Assembly: GCA_002104895.1 (NCBI GenBank)
Contig: MCFG01000539.1
Location: 1 to 30,000, forward strand
DNA: 30,000 bases
Reading direction: 5' to 3'
Source: Anaeromyces robustus
Lineage: Eukaryota; Neocallimastigomycota; Neocallimastigomycetes; Neocallimastigales; Neocallimastigaceae
The position numbers were made by a program, and so were the translations under genes. Shown one piece after another: positions 10,322-22,316 of this stretch. Below the pieces are notes generated by a model that was given only the letters and a program-made list of their open reading frames with translations, was not told the DNA's origin and did no database searches. The first letter of the stretch is position 1, and every line of letters begins with the position of its first letter.

Positions 10322-11178
10322 ATGAACAAAAAACAAACAAACAAACAAAATATGATTGTTGATAGATTTCCAAAAGCTAAAACAATTGAAAAATATTATA
10401 TTGAATGGAAAAAAGAAAGATTTAAAACATTTAGAAATGTTCAGATATTTTCAATATTAGAAACTATTTTTATTAATAATAAGAAAGATACTTTAAACTT
10501 AATTTTTGTTAAAGAAAAGATTTCAGAATATAAAAGCATTAAAAAATTATTAAAGTAACTTTTTTTTTTTTCTTCTTTTTTTTTTTTTAATGAGTAATTA
10601 AATTTAATAAGAATTAAATACTGATTATTATTTTTTTTTCTATACATTTTATATGGAATTTTATAACAATGATGATAATAATAAATAGAAATGGATTGCG
10701 TAGATGGATAAAAGAAAATAATTTAACAGACATTTATACCATTAGTCAAAAAGAAGAATGGAATGAGGATTTGAATAAAATGGAAATAGTAGAATATTTA
10801 AATAGACATGGGAATGATTATTTAGATAATTTATTTAGTAATTTGAAAAAAGATATTGAATTGGTTCCTTTTCCTGAGCTGGAAAAAATTCAAAAGAATT
10901 CTTTTGTAAGGAATAATAAAATTTTATAATTAAAATAATGAATACACAAAATATAATTTTTAATTAATTTAACATATAATTTTTTATGAATTTAATATAT
11001 ATAAAATAAAGAAAGTTCCTTTTAATTGGGTGTTTTCGAATGATAATATTGAATATAAAGAAATATATGAAAATAAAGATTATAGGAATCAAATGAAATC
11101 AAGAATTGACTATCAAAAATTATCTCAATCTTTAATAAAATATAAAACAGTATGTTTTATAATAATAATAATAATGAT

Positions 11179-11259
<81 letters not shown>

Positions 11260-11939
11260 TTATGACGATAATTAAATCCGATAATTAATTTTATATATAA
11301 TTTTGTATTATTAAATAATAATGATAATAAATAAGATTTATTTTATGGATACCGAAACATACGAAAGAAAATGGAAATATTTTAATTATTTAAAAAATAT
11401 AATGAGAAAGAATGGCATTAACAATGAAATATATTTCACAGGGTAAGAATTATTATTTATATAATATATGATATGATATAAAATATACAAAAAAAATTTT
11501 TTTTGACAATTATTAATTATCAAGTTTTTAAATTAAATATTTAAATTTCAAATTTTAAATTTTTATAATATATATGTATAAATGGAAATATATGATATAT
11601 TTATTTTATTTATAATATTTATTAATAAATGTATGTACGTTAAAATATTTTTTTTTTATCTCTATTAAAAAACTAGTTCATATTATACGCAATTAGCATT
11701 AAAGGAAAGTGATATAGATATTTATATAAAAACAAGTAATGAAGAAGAAAATTTTAGTATATTACAGAAATTAGGTATAGTTTTCACAGATTTAGGTATG
11801 AAAGACACAAATGTTATAACAGATATTAAAACTAACAGGTATGTATATTTATAGATTATTTAATATATTATTCTAGAATTTCATTTATTATTATTATTAT
11901 TATTATTATTAAATATAATGAATTATTTATATCATTAAT

Positions 11940-12001
<62 letters not shown>

Positions 12002-13004
12002 ACTGCAAAAAAAAAAAAAAATAGTCGTTTATGCAAATTTTTTGATGAAAAAGAAAATATTAATGTGGATATAAGTGCTAATTTTAATGGTTTATCAAAA
12101 AATTTACAATTATTTAAGATATATACTCAAATAGATGAACGATTTAAAATATTAGCTTTAATTATTAAGTATTGGGCAAAGCAAAGATATATTGATAAAG
12201 GAGATGTTATTGAAAGAATGGTATATATAATAAAAGAAATATTTATTTATTATAATAGAAAAATAAAAAAATATATAATAAAAGAAATATTTATTTGTTA
12301 TAATAGAAAAATAAAAAAAAATATATATATATAATTTAATCAATTAACTAATTATTATTATTATTTTTTAATATATTATATAAAAGATAAATTCATATAC
12401 TTATATTTTGTTATTAATCTTTTTTTTACAAATTCAACAACCACCAATTCTTCCAAGTTCTGAATCACTTCAAGAGGAAATAAATAAATTGAATGAACTA
12501 AGTACAAGAGAACAACAAAAATATAATAATATAGAAGGATTTAAAGAAGAAAAAGAAAAAGAAGATGAAATTTTATCATCAATAACAGAAACAATAAATT
12601 TTGATTCTAATCTAAATACAAAAAGTATTGGTGAATTATTAATAGAATTTTTTGAATATTATGGATTTGAATTTCAATATTCAGAAAATGTTATTAGTCC
12701 AAGAAAGGGTCATATTCTTTCAAAAAAGGAAAAAAATTGGGATAAATGTTTAATGGCAATAGAAGATCCAATATTATATAAATTAAATAAAGGTGGTATA
12801 TTATTTCCATGGTGTTTTGAAGGTATTATTAATGAATTTAAATTAACATTTGTAAAATTAACTGAATATCAAATGAATTTTTTTGAAGAGATATGTCAAC
12901 CTGTAAAAGAAATTAATTATTTACCATCTTTAGTTTGTCCTCCAGTTGATATTAATTATAAACGTAAAATATTAGAAGATTATGTTAAATCTTTAAAAGA
13001 ATAA
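10322..13004 (+). CDS. Cid1-type terminal nucleotidyltransferase (TUTase/non-canonical poly(A) polymerase), 7 exons
   Basis: Family members add U or A residues to RNA 3' ends. Exons: 10322-10554, 10689-10905, 11012-11149, 11336-11442, 11677-11838, 12025-12220, 12387-13004. Six GT-AG introns keep frame at every joint, giving 556 residues. The nucleotidyltransferase motif is intact: Gly232-Ser233, then SDIDIYI with catalytic D244 and D246, and a third Asp at about D301 in INVDISAN. ALIIKYWAKQR and SYTYILLLIFFLQ, then PPILPSS, continue the family pattern. The PAP-associated domain lies at about 431-508 (IGELLIEFFEYYGFEF, RKG). A Lys/Glu-rich loop sits at 382-424. Residues 1-195 are not recognised and contain several amphipathic stretches. 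ATG 10322 is the first in-frame Met; ATG 10352 is an alternative. U versus A specificity cannot be read from the sequence. Confidence 0.87.
11182..11259. repeat. (AAT)n microsatellite in intron 3 of the nucleotidyltransferase gene
   Basis: About 26 perfect AAT units, preceded by an interrupted stretch from 11160. It fills much of the intron at 11150-11335. Confidence 0.93.
11943..12001. repeat. (CT)n(AT)n compound microsatellite in intron 5
   Basis: About 16 CT units run straight into about 14 AT units, just upstream of the poly-A and acceptor of the intron at 11839-12024. On this strand the CT run may act as an extended polypyrimidine tract. Confidence 0.92.
12224..12319 (+). repeat. 48-bp tandem duplication in intron 6
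   Basis: Two near-identical copies of a TATAATAAAAGAAATATTT-containing unit at a period of 48 bp. The period is a multiple of three and the upstream exon's frame stays open through both copies before stopping at 12334. Confidence 0.8.
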
Positions 13005-13737
13005 TAAAAATTAAAAAAGAAAATAAATTAAAAAAAAAAGAAAATAATATAATAAAATTAATCTATTAATTATTTTTTTTATATTCTATATAAATCTAAC
13101 TATATAATATTAAAATATATTAGAAAGTTTTTTTTTTTTTTCTTGTTTTTATATAATTTATGTGTAAATGTTACGAATTTTTTAAAATATTATAATTTAT
13201 ATATATATTTTATTTATTTTTAATTTGCTTTTATATTATATTATATTATATTATATTATATTATATATATTTGTTTATTAGTAATATTTTAATATTATAT
13301 ATTATTGACATATTTTATTTATTAATATTTTTTTTTTAATATTATATGATATATGATTATTATTATATATAATATATATATATATATTATTATTTTTTAT
13401 AATTTATTTGTTTAGAAAAAGAAAATGTATTTATATAAGTATATTTAGGTTTAAAAAAAAAATAAATGTATATATATATACACATATAAAGAAAATGAAG
13501 ATTTTTATTTTTGATTAATTGAAATTTTGAATATTTTAATTATTATTACGATTTTTTTAATATGATTTGATTTTAATATATTTATTTATTACTATTATTA
13601 TTTATTTATTTATTTTATTTTTTTTTTTTTTTTTGTACCTATTAATTGTTATTTTTCATTTATTATTTTATTTTGTTTTATTTTATATTTATATTTATTT
13701 TTATTTTTATTTTTATTTTTTATTTTTTATTTATTTT
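13005..13737. other. Convergent intergenic region
   Basis: This lies between the stop codons of the nucleotidyltransferase (+) and the EH-domain gene (-), so it holds both 3' UTRs. It includes a TTATA pentanucleotide array near 13233-13267 and long T-rich stretches near 13615-13740. No gene is seen. Confidence 0.6.
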
Positions 13738-16700
13738 TTATTCTTTATTTTCTTTATCTGGAGATTGAGCTGATGGATTGACAGGGGCAGTAGTAGGAGT
13801 TGCAGTGGCACTTGCGTTAGTATCAAAAGCAGCAAATGGATCACCACCAAAGTCATTGAAATTATTTTCAAAAGCAGAATTATCAAATGCATTAGCATTA
13901 TTATCAGTAGTTGATGTTGTATTAGTAACACCAAAGGCTTCATCCATAAATGCATCAGATTGTTTTTGTTGATTATTTTTATCATAGAAATTATCAAAAT
14001 TAAAGGCGTCATCAAAATTGGTATCAAAATGAGCAGTAGAATTAGATTGTTCAGCAAAAGCATCAAGAGAAGAATTCATATTTGAATTTTGATTTTGATT
14101 TTGATTTTGATTTTGATTTACTTTAGCATTAGTATTGACAAAGGTAGTATCGAAATTAAAATCATTTTCATCAAATCCAGTTTTAAATTCTTCATCAAAT
14201 GAATTATTTATATTATTATCAATATTTTGAACATTAGGATTCTCATTATTCTCTTTATCAAAGTTAAATTGTTGGAATTCTTTATCAATATCAAAATTAT
14301 CAAATTTCATTGAATTATTTGAATTTGATTTTATCATATTACCTTCAGAATGTTGTTCATTATTATTATTTGTTATAGCCATATTTTCAAAAGCACTATT
14401 AAAATCAGTTTCAAAAGCATTTTCATCATTGAATATATCATCTTGATTTTCAAATGGATTTTCTGGTTGTGGTTGTTGTACTTGTTCTTGTTGTTGTTGT
14501 TCTTGTTGTTCTTGTTGTTCTTGTGGTTCTTGTTGTTCTTGTGATTCTTGTTGTTCTTGTTGTTCTTGTTGTTCTTGTTGTTCTTGTTGTTCTTGTTGTT
14601 CTTGTTGTTCTTGTGATTCTTGTGGTTCTTGTGGTTCTTGTGGTTCTTGTTCTTGTTCTTGTTTTGGTTGTGATTGAACTTGATCAAGAACTGGTGTTGG
14701 TATTGATTCATTTTGAGATGATTGTTCAGGAATATCAGAAATAACAGTGTTAGTAGTAATAGTTTTAAATGGGAATTGTTGTGATGGTTGTTCAGTAAAT
14801 GCTGAACCAGGAATTGATTCTTCAACAATTTCTTCAACAATTTCTTCAACAACAACTTGTTTAATTACTTTTTGATGTGGAGATTTATTTTGCTCATTAA
14901 CAGGAGCAGAAATTGGAGTTGAAATTGGAGCAGAAACTGGTGTTGATACTGGAATTGGAGCAGAAACTGGTGTATTAACTGGTATATCTTCTTGTATTGA
15001 TAGAGAAACTGGGGCTGGAATAGTAACATGTTGATGTTGTGGTTCAGGTGCGTCAACTGAACTTTCAACTTCTTCATCTTCATCTTCATCATCATCATCA
15101 TCATCATCATCATCGTCGTCGTTGTCATCATCATCATCATCATCTATGTAATTTTCATCATCCTCAATATTTTTATTATCATCAAATGGATTTTCAATTT
15201 CTTGAACTTCAAGACTTTCATCATCATCTTCATTATCATTATCATCAACTTCTTCAGCAACACTACTATTATTTTCTTCATCTTTTTTATTATTATCATT
15301 TATATTATTAACAATTTCTGGTGATGTGACTTGAGGAGCATCAGTAGTTACTGAAGTTTGAGCTTGTGCATTAGCATTTGTGGCAGAAGCAGCTGCAGCA
15401 TCAAAAGCATTTTCAAATGAAAAACCAACAAGATCCATTTTTTCATTTTGAGATTTTGAAACATTTTCAAATCCTTGAGTTTGTGAAACATTTGTAAATG
15501 AAAAACCAGCAAGATCAGGTTTTTCATTTTGTGTTTTATTTTCAAAAACATTAGCATCGCTACCAGAGAAAGCATTTTCAAAATCAGCTTCAAAACCTTC
15601 TGGTGAAGGTTGAGCATTGGCATTGGCATTAGCATTGGCATTGGTATTTGTATTAGCATTAGGATCAGCATTTTTGAAAGCATCTTCAAAACCACTAGGA
15701 TCAGTAAAGGCATCATCAAAAGTATTAACATTATCAGTACTCTTTTTGGATTCCGATGGAACATTGAATGCATCATCAAAAGCATCTTTAGCAGGAGTTG
15801 GCATAGCAATATTAGTAGTACTTGAAAATGGATTTTCTAAAGCAGAATTATTGTTATTTAATGATGAGAAATCAGTAGCAAATGCATTCTTATTTTGATT
15901 TGATTCTGTTGTTTTATTATTAGTAGATGGAACATTAAAAGCATCATCAAAAGCATTTGGAATACTTTGTGCATGTTTATCAAAATCATCATCAAAGGCA
16001 TCTTTTTTTGGTGAAGAAACTTGGAAGGCATCATCAAAGATGTTTTCATTTTGAGAAGCTTGCTTTGGTTTTGAGGTAGAATTTGGTACTTGGAAGGCAT
16101 CATCAAAGGCATTACTTTGACTTTGACCTTTAACTGAAGCAGATGTTGGGGTACCAAAAGCATCATCAAAAGCACTACTTTGACTTTTACCTTTAACTGG
16201 TGCAGTAGTTGGAGTACCAAAAGCATCATCAAAGGAAGCATTAAATTGTTCAGAATTAATAGTAGCAGCACGAGCACTTAAAGTATCAAATGCATCATCA
16301 AAGGCATTTTTACCCTTTGGTTGAGGCATATGAATTGAACCAGTAGTTGGATTAGAAAAGAAATCGGATTTTTCATCTTCTTGTTCAAATGGATTAATTA
16401 CTTTACTATCTTGTTTAACTGAAACATTTTCTTTTGAGGAACCATTCTTATTTAATTCTTTTTGATTATTCATAATACTAACTTGAATATTCATTTTATC
16501 TTGTTTTAATTGATCAACTTTTTGTTGTTCAGCCATAGTCATTTGACGAGTAACATTTAACATATCATTTTGATGTTTTTGTTCATTATTTAAACGATCA
16601 ACTTCTTCTTTAAGAATACTATATTCATTCTTTAATTCTTTAATACGATTATTAAGTTGAGTAACTTCTTCTTTACTTCTTTCAATATCATGTTCAATGA

Positions 16701-19590
16701 ACATTTTTTCATTCTTTAAATTCTTAACCATTTCTTCTAATTGATTACATTCAGCTTGAGCAGCTTCTCTATTTTGATTTTCTTTAGCAAAAGTATTTCT
16801 TAAATCATTTAACATTAAGTTTTCTGAATCATAAGAAATCTTTAATTGAGTAAGCTTCATAGATAAATCATTCTTTTTACTAACTAAATCTTTTAATTCT
16901 TGTTCTAGTTGATCACGTTGACTCTTTATAGTTTGCTTATCTTTAGTTATGGAAGATATGCTATTATCCATTTGTTGAATTTCACTTCTTAATTGATTAA
17001 CTTCATTTTCCACTGTATTACCAGCGTTATTTCTTAATGAACTGAAACCTAAAGAACTGTTATTATATTTATTAACTGAAGAAGTAGATGATGAGTCAAA
17101 AGAGCTAAGGAAACTTTCATTACCAACTTTTGATGTAGCAGGATAGGAACTATTCATTTGACCTATTTGAGAATTATTACTTATGCTACTAATACTACTT
17201 TTACGTAAGGAAGGTGGAATTAAGCAAGTTGGTAAAGTAGATGGTAAATCCATACCAGATTTTCTTTGACGAATTAAATGCATAGCAATGTAAAATTCTT
17301 CACGAGTAAGACGACCAACTTTAGACATATCAGCTAATTCCCAAATTTGAGCTAATTCTGGAGTTGATAAACCAGACTTCAAGAAGAAATCCATACTTTG
17401 TTCACCAGTAATATATTGATTACCCATGATATCAATTTTATTAAATAATTGGTCATATTTTTCCTTTTCTTGGGGGGTAATAGCATAATCAGTATTACCA
17501 TAACCAGAATTTACAGATTGACTAGAGGAATGGGTAGATAACATTGGAGAATTGAAATTATTTAATGAAGAATTATATGAATTATTTTTATAACCAATAC
17601 CTGATGATAATAATACATTATTTTGGGTTATATTACCATTAGATTTAGTGAGAGAAGAAACACTACCACCAGTCTTGTTAACATTAATACTTCCACCTGT
17701 CATATTTAATGGTATAGAACCTCCTGTAAGGTTAAGACCAACTTGATTACTACCTGTAACATTAAGACCAACTTGATTACTACCTGTAACGTTAAGTGTA
17801 ATAGAACCACCTGTTCTATTTAATGGAACAGATGAATTAAAATTATTTGAAAACGAATTTTCATTATTAGCACCAAATCTATTTCTATTAGTAAGAGCAT
17901 TATAATTGGAACTCTTTTTATTGTATGCAACAGATTTCCAAAGATTTGATGGAATAGCACGAGGAACTTCACGAATAGTTCCATCTTTTAATCTCATAAT
18001 AATAAACATAGCAATTAAAAATTCATTTAAATCTAATTCACCAGACTTTTCTAAATCAACTAATTGCCTATTTATATTGTATATATATTTATAATAAATA
18101 ACAACAGATAATAACAAAATAAAATAAAATAAAATAAAATAAAATAAAAAAAAATAAATTAAAAAAAAAATAAAATAAAATTAATATTTATATATGATTG
18201 ATTAATAAATATAATTTAATAAATAAATAAACTTGATATATTATTATAGAGATTATTTATTATTAATTATTTTCTTTAATATTATATTATTTTATTATTT
18301 AATTACCAGACTTCAGCTAATATACTTGTAGAAAGTCCTGATTTTAAAAATATATCTTTAGCAGTATTACCTATTAAAAAACGTTATTATTATTATTAAA
18401 AATTTATGAAAATGAAAATTTAAATCATTAAAATTTTTTGTAATTATAAAATGGTTATAAAATTTTTATATATAATGAAAACTGTATTTAGAATATGCAA
18501 AAAAAAAACTAAAGATATAATTACCACTAATATTATTATTAACAGGTTTTGATTGATAGAAAAGATTTGACCATTTATCATATTCAATATCAGAAATGGT
18601 TAAATCATTTATATCTTTTCCTTGATTTACATTTGAATTAAAATTATTATTATTTAAATATATTCCTTCGAAAATTGGGAGTGGGGTAGCTTTATAAAAG
18701 AATTAAATAATGTATAAATATAAAATAAAAAAATGTTTATAAATATTAAAAATAAAATATATTTATAAATATATAAATTTAATTTCAATTATTTAAATGG
18801 ATATTTCATAAAATATACTTTTAAATATCTTTTAACTTACAAGCATATAATAAATGTGGATTTACTGGTTGATTGTTTTGAGCTAAAGCTACATATTTTA
18901 AAGCTTTATAGAAACCTTCACGAGTTAAAGTGTTGTTAACTTGAGTTAATTTCCATATCTTTATATATATTTCAAAATATAATAAAAAAAATATGCCAAT
19001 AATGTCAACATTTACATTTTTTTTCCAATTTAATTCATTTCATTTTTTTTTTTCTTATTTTTTGAAAAATTTATTTTTGCCAATAAAACAATTTAAAAAA
19101 ATTTTATATACCTCATTTAATATATCACCAGGAAGTTTTGACTTTTTTAAAAAATTTATAGCTTGATTTGTACCGATTGATCCATTACTACTAGGTTCTG
19201 CTTTAGCATAAAATATTGCATATGCTGATTTTTCCTCTTGTGATAATGTCAATCCAGGTCTATCACCTTTATATTTAAAAGTTTTATTTCATTTTAAACA
19301 AAATTATTTTATATTTATTTCGATAAATTTTATATTATATATATATATATATTTTGATAATTATTAAAAAAAATAAACAATATATATTAATGAATAAAAT
19401 AATATAAACAATGGAATTTAAACGAAAAAAAAAAAGGAAAATAATAAATAAAAAAAATAAAAAGAAGTATATATATATATATATATTTTTTATAGTGTAT
19501 ATTGATAATCATTAATAAATATTTATATAAAAAAAAGGAAAATTATTTTTTACCTTTCGAAAAATTTTTAGAATCATTATAGAAATCCAT
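13738..19590 (-). CDS. EDE1: Ede1/Eps15-like EH-domain endocytic scaffold, 6 exons
   Basis: An early-arriving clathrin-mediated endocytosis scaffold by family. Exons: 19590-19554, 19266-19112, 18958-18841, 18689-18525, 18370-18307, 18067-13738. Five GT-AG introns keep frame, giving 1622 residues. Three EH domains lie at about 15-105, 140-230 and 376-470; each keeps the key Trp (IWKLTQ, VWQLVD, IWELAD), and EH2 has a canonical EF loop (DLEKSGELDLNE). Between EH2 and EH3 are six LN-x-TG motifs (260-314). A coiled coil spans about 530-719. The tail holds NPF motifs (for example INPFE, ENPFS, ENPFD, ENPFE), eleven FxDxF motifs, a poly-Asp/Glu run (about 1148-1183) and a Gln/Glu repeat (about 1315-1382). 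No C-terminal UBA like that of yeast Ede1 is visible. Three EH domains favour Ede1 over Pan1, though the TG motifs recall Pan1. Confidence 0.9.
14461..14663 (-). repeat. Gln/Glu-coding trinucleotide-like tract in the endocytic scaffold
   Basis: Degenerate nine-base units coding Q-E-Q, with P and S variants, run across residues about 1315-1382. On the plus strand this gives false Val/Leu-rich frames. Confidence 0.9.
15060..15165 (-). repeat. Poly-Asp/Glu tract in the endocytic scaffold
   Basis: Runs of GAT codons, with some GAA and GAC, encode an almost uninterrupted acidic stretch, residues about 1148-1183. Confidence 0.9.
15676..16308 (-). repeat. Degenerate repeat encoding (N)AFDDAF units
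   Basis: About ten recurrences of a TTTGATGATGCTTTT-like core spaced by roughly 15-40 codons, each encoding FDDAF or a close variant (FDDDF, FEDAF). The spacers are Ser/Thr/Asn/Lys-rich. One further copy lies at about 14003-14017. Confidence 0.9.
17665..17829 (-). repeat. Tandem repeat encoding LN-x-TG motifs
   Basis: Six short units; two adjacent 30-bp copies (17731-17760 and 17761-17790) are almost identical. Encoded motifs read VPLNRTG, ITLNVTG, VGLNVTG, VGLNLTG, IPLNMTG and INVNKTG. Confidence 0.9.
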
Positions 19591-22316
19591 TCTGTTTTAA
19601 TTGTTGATTATTAATAATAGCTCTTTAGCTTATTAATAAAAAAGAATTTTACAGAGTATATTTAATAATATATAATATTAAAAAAGTTTATTTGATTTTA
19701 AAAATAACCTTTATTTATAATTAAATATATAATATAATATAATTCTTATTTTTTTTTTTTAGTTTTTTTTTATTTATTTCTATTTGTTTACTAATTTATC
19801 TTTTATTTTATTTTTTATTTTTTTTGGTATATTCTAAATATAAATATTTTTGATAATTTGAAATTTTCTTATTTATTTTTATTTATTTATTTATTTATTT
19901 ATTAAGATTCATTAAAATTTATTTATTTGTTAATATATTTACTAATATAATAAATTTATATATACTATTATAGTTATTTATAATAAATATTATATATAAT
20001 TTTGGATTTATTATTTATTTATTTATTTATTTATTTTATTAGGACTTTTATAAAAAAGAATTAAATCTTTTAGGTATTTTTGTTGTTAATAAATTAATAC
20101 TAAAGAAATTTATTTATTTGTAATATGTTATTACTATTTCAGAATTATTAATGTTATTAAAAAAAAAACTGAATTTTTATTATTATTATTATTATTTTTA
20201 TTAAAATATAATTTGATTTTATTTGTATATATATATATATAATAATAATTATATAATTTATATGAATTGAATAATTTCAATTTATCTATTTATTTTTAAA
20301 ATATTTATTTATAATTTTTTGTTTTTTTTTATTTTATTTTATATTTATCTTTATTTTTTTATTTTTTTTCTATTTTTTTTTTAACTTTTTATTAAATTGA
20401 TTAAAAGGTTTTTTTTTTTTATTATAAAAAAGAGAAAAACTTGGATGAAACTTTCATGGTAAGAATAATAATAACAATAGCAAAATGTAATTAATTGTAT
20501 TTAATTAAATGGTTTATTTATTATATATAATTAAATATAATATATTTAATTATAATTAAAAATAAATGAATAAATAAATAAATTAATAAAATTGAATAAA
20601 AATTTATATTAATTATTTAATTATAAAATACCCATTTAATATTATTGTTCTTTTTTTCTATTTTTTTATTTTAACAATTCATACATTTTTTTAATACTAA
20701 TATATAATATTATATATTTATATATTATATATAAATCACGTGTTTTCACGAAGAACAAAATATCTAATTATAAGAAGTAATAATAATAATAATAATTATA
20801 ATTATAATAAATAATAATAAATAATAATAATGAATAAAAATAATTATTATAATAATTCTATAATAATAAATAATAAAAAATAAAAGTAATAATAATAAAT
20901 AGTTCTTTAAGTATTATATAATATATTTGTTAATTATTTAATTTTAAATTTAATAAAATCAATAATTCTATTAAAGACATTAAAACAAAAATTATCATGA
21001 ATATCATGATATAAATAAAGACTTTCTTAAATCAAATTAATTAATATTTAAATACTACAGAAGATTAATTATTTTAAATGTGGATATTTTAATCTTGAAC
21101 AAAATAAGAAAAAATAGTTTATTTATGGTACAAGTATGGGATGTTGTGTTACTGTTACAGTCACACTAGGTTTAATATTTCAATATTTAAATATTACGTG
21201 TAATGTGGCTCATAATAATTTTTTTTGATGTGGCAAATATATTACATTTAAAAATAAGAAAATAAGAAATATTAACATGTATAAATATGTGTAAAGTAAT
21301 CAATTAAAATATATATATATATCATTAAAATCTAGATAATATTATAGTTTAAAAGATAATTACTTCACATGATATAATAGATATAATTAGAAACTAAACT
21401 AATTATAACTTTAACAACATATAATTATAAAGAAAGGTTATGATTATTATTGAATATGGCAGTCTTGTCTTACTGGATTATTAACATAGCTCTCTTGAAT
21501 TGTTTGGGAACCACATCATTTAATAAAAAGTTAAAAAGACATATAAAAATAAAAATGTTTAAATATACTTGTTAAAGATATATTTTATCTACAATAAAAT
21601 ATTTATTTAACATCTAATCTCTCTCTCTTTCTATATATATATATATATCTTAGTATATAAATGCTCAATATTCTATTAAATAAAAAAAAAATTAAATTTC
21701 AATAAAAAAGTTTAAAAATTTAAAGGATTCATATAAAAAAATCATTTAGTATTGTTTTGAAAATTATAAACTTTTTTTTTTTTTTTTGTATTTATTTCTT
21801 ATCTTGTTTATATATTTAAAAATAACTAATAAAATATAAATATTTAAATAATATTTATGATTTAAAAAAAAAATCATTTATAAACATGTAAATAGCAAAT
21901 CCATATAAAAACATTAATTTACATTTAATTATATTTAATTACTTATATAATTTATTATTTATAATATGGTTTATATAGTAATAGTTATTCTATAGGAAAA
22001 TAATATATGATATATGAATATTCAATATTGATTATTGAAATAGTTATTTATATATATTTAAATGAAGGTAATATTATATGAAGTATGAACATTCAATAAA
22101 TAAAGATTATTAAAGTAGATATTTATATTCTATTTAAATCAAAGATATTAAACTACAATGGAAATTAAAAATTAAAATTATATTAATAAATAACAAATAT
22201 ATATCTATATCTATATATATATATGATAATAGATTCTAATTTTTGTACAATTTCATTTTAAATTTTTTTATTTCTTTTTTTTTTTTTTTTTTAAATAATA
22301 ATAATAATAATAATAA
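19591..22316. other. Gene-free AT-rich spacer
   Basis: It contains the promoter of the endocytic scaffold gene (start at 19590) and the downstream side of the kinase-like gene. It is extremely AT-rich with many short A/T tracts and an AAT-rich stretch near 20780-20830. A slightly less AT-rich patch at about 21450-21575 holds an orphan frame of about 38 codons that I do not call as a gene. Confidence 0.55.

Noticed and set aside
14350-15900. Plus-strand Val/Leu-rich, His-rich and Ile/Ser-rich frames, and minus-strand off-frame Leu/Met/Asn-rich frames
   Set aside because: They are shadows of the repetitive coding sequence of the endocytic scaffold.
18068-18117. ATG at 18117 as start of the 1459-codon EH-domain frame
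   Set aside because: The first 17 codons lie in an intron; the acceptor AG at 18069-18068 joins exon 5 and restores the EVWQLVDLE motif of EH2.
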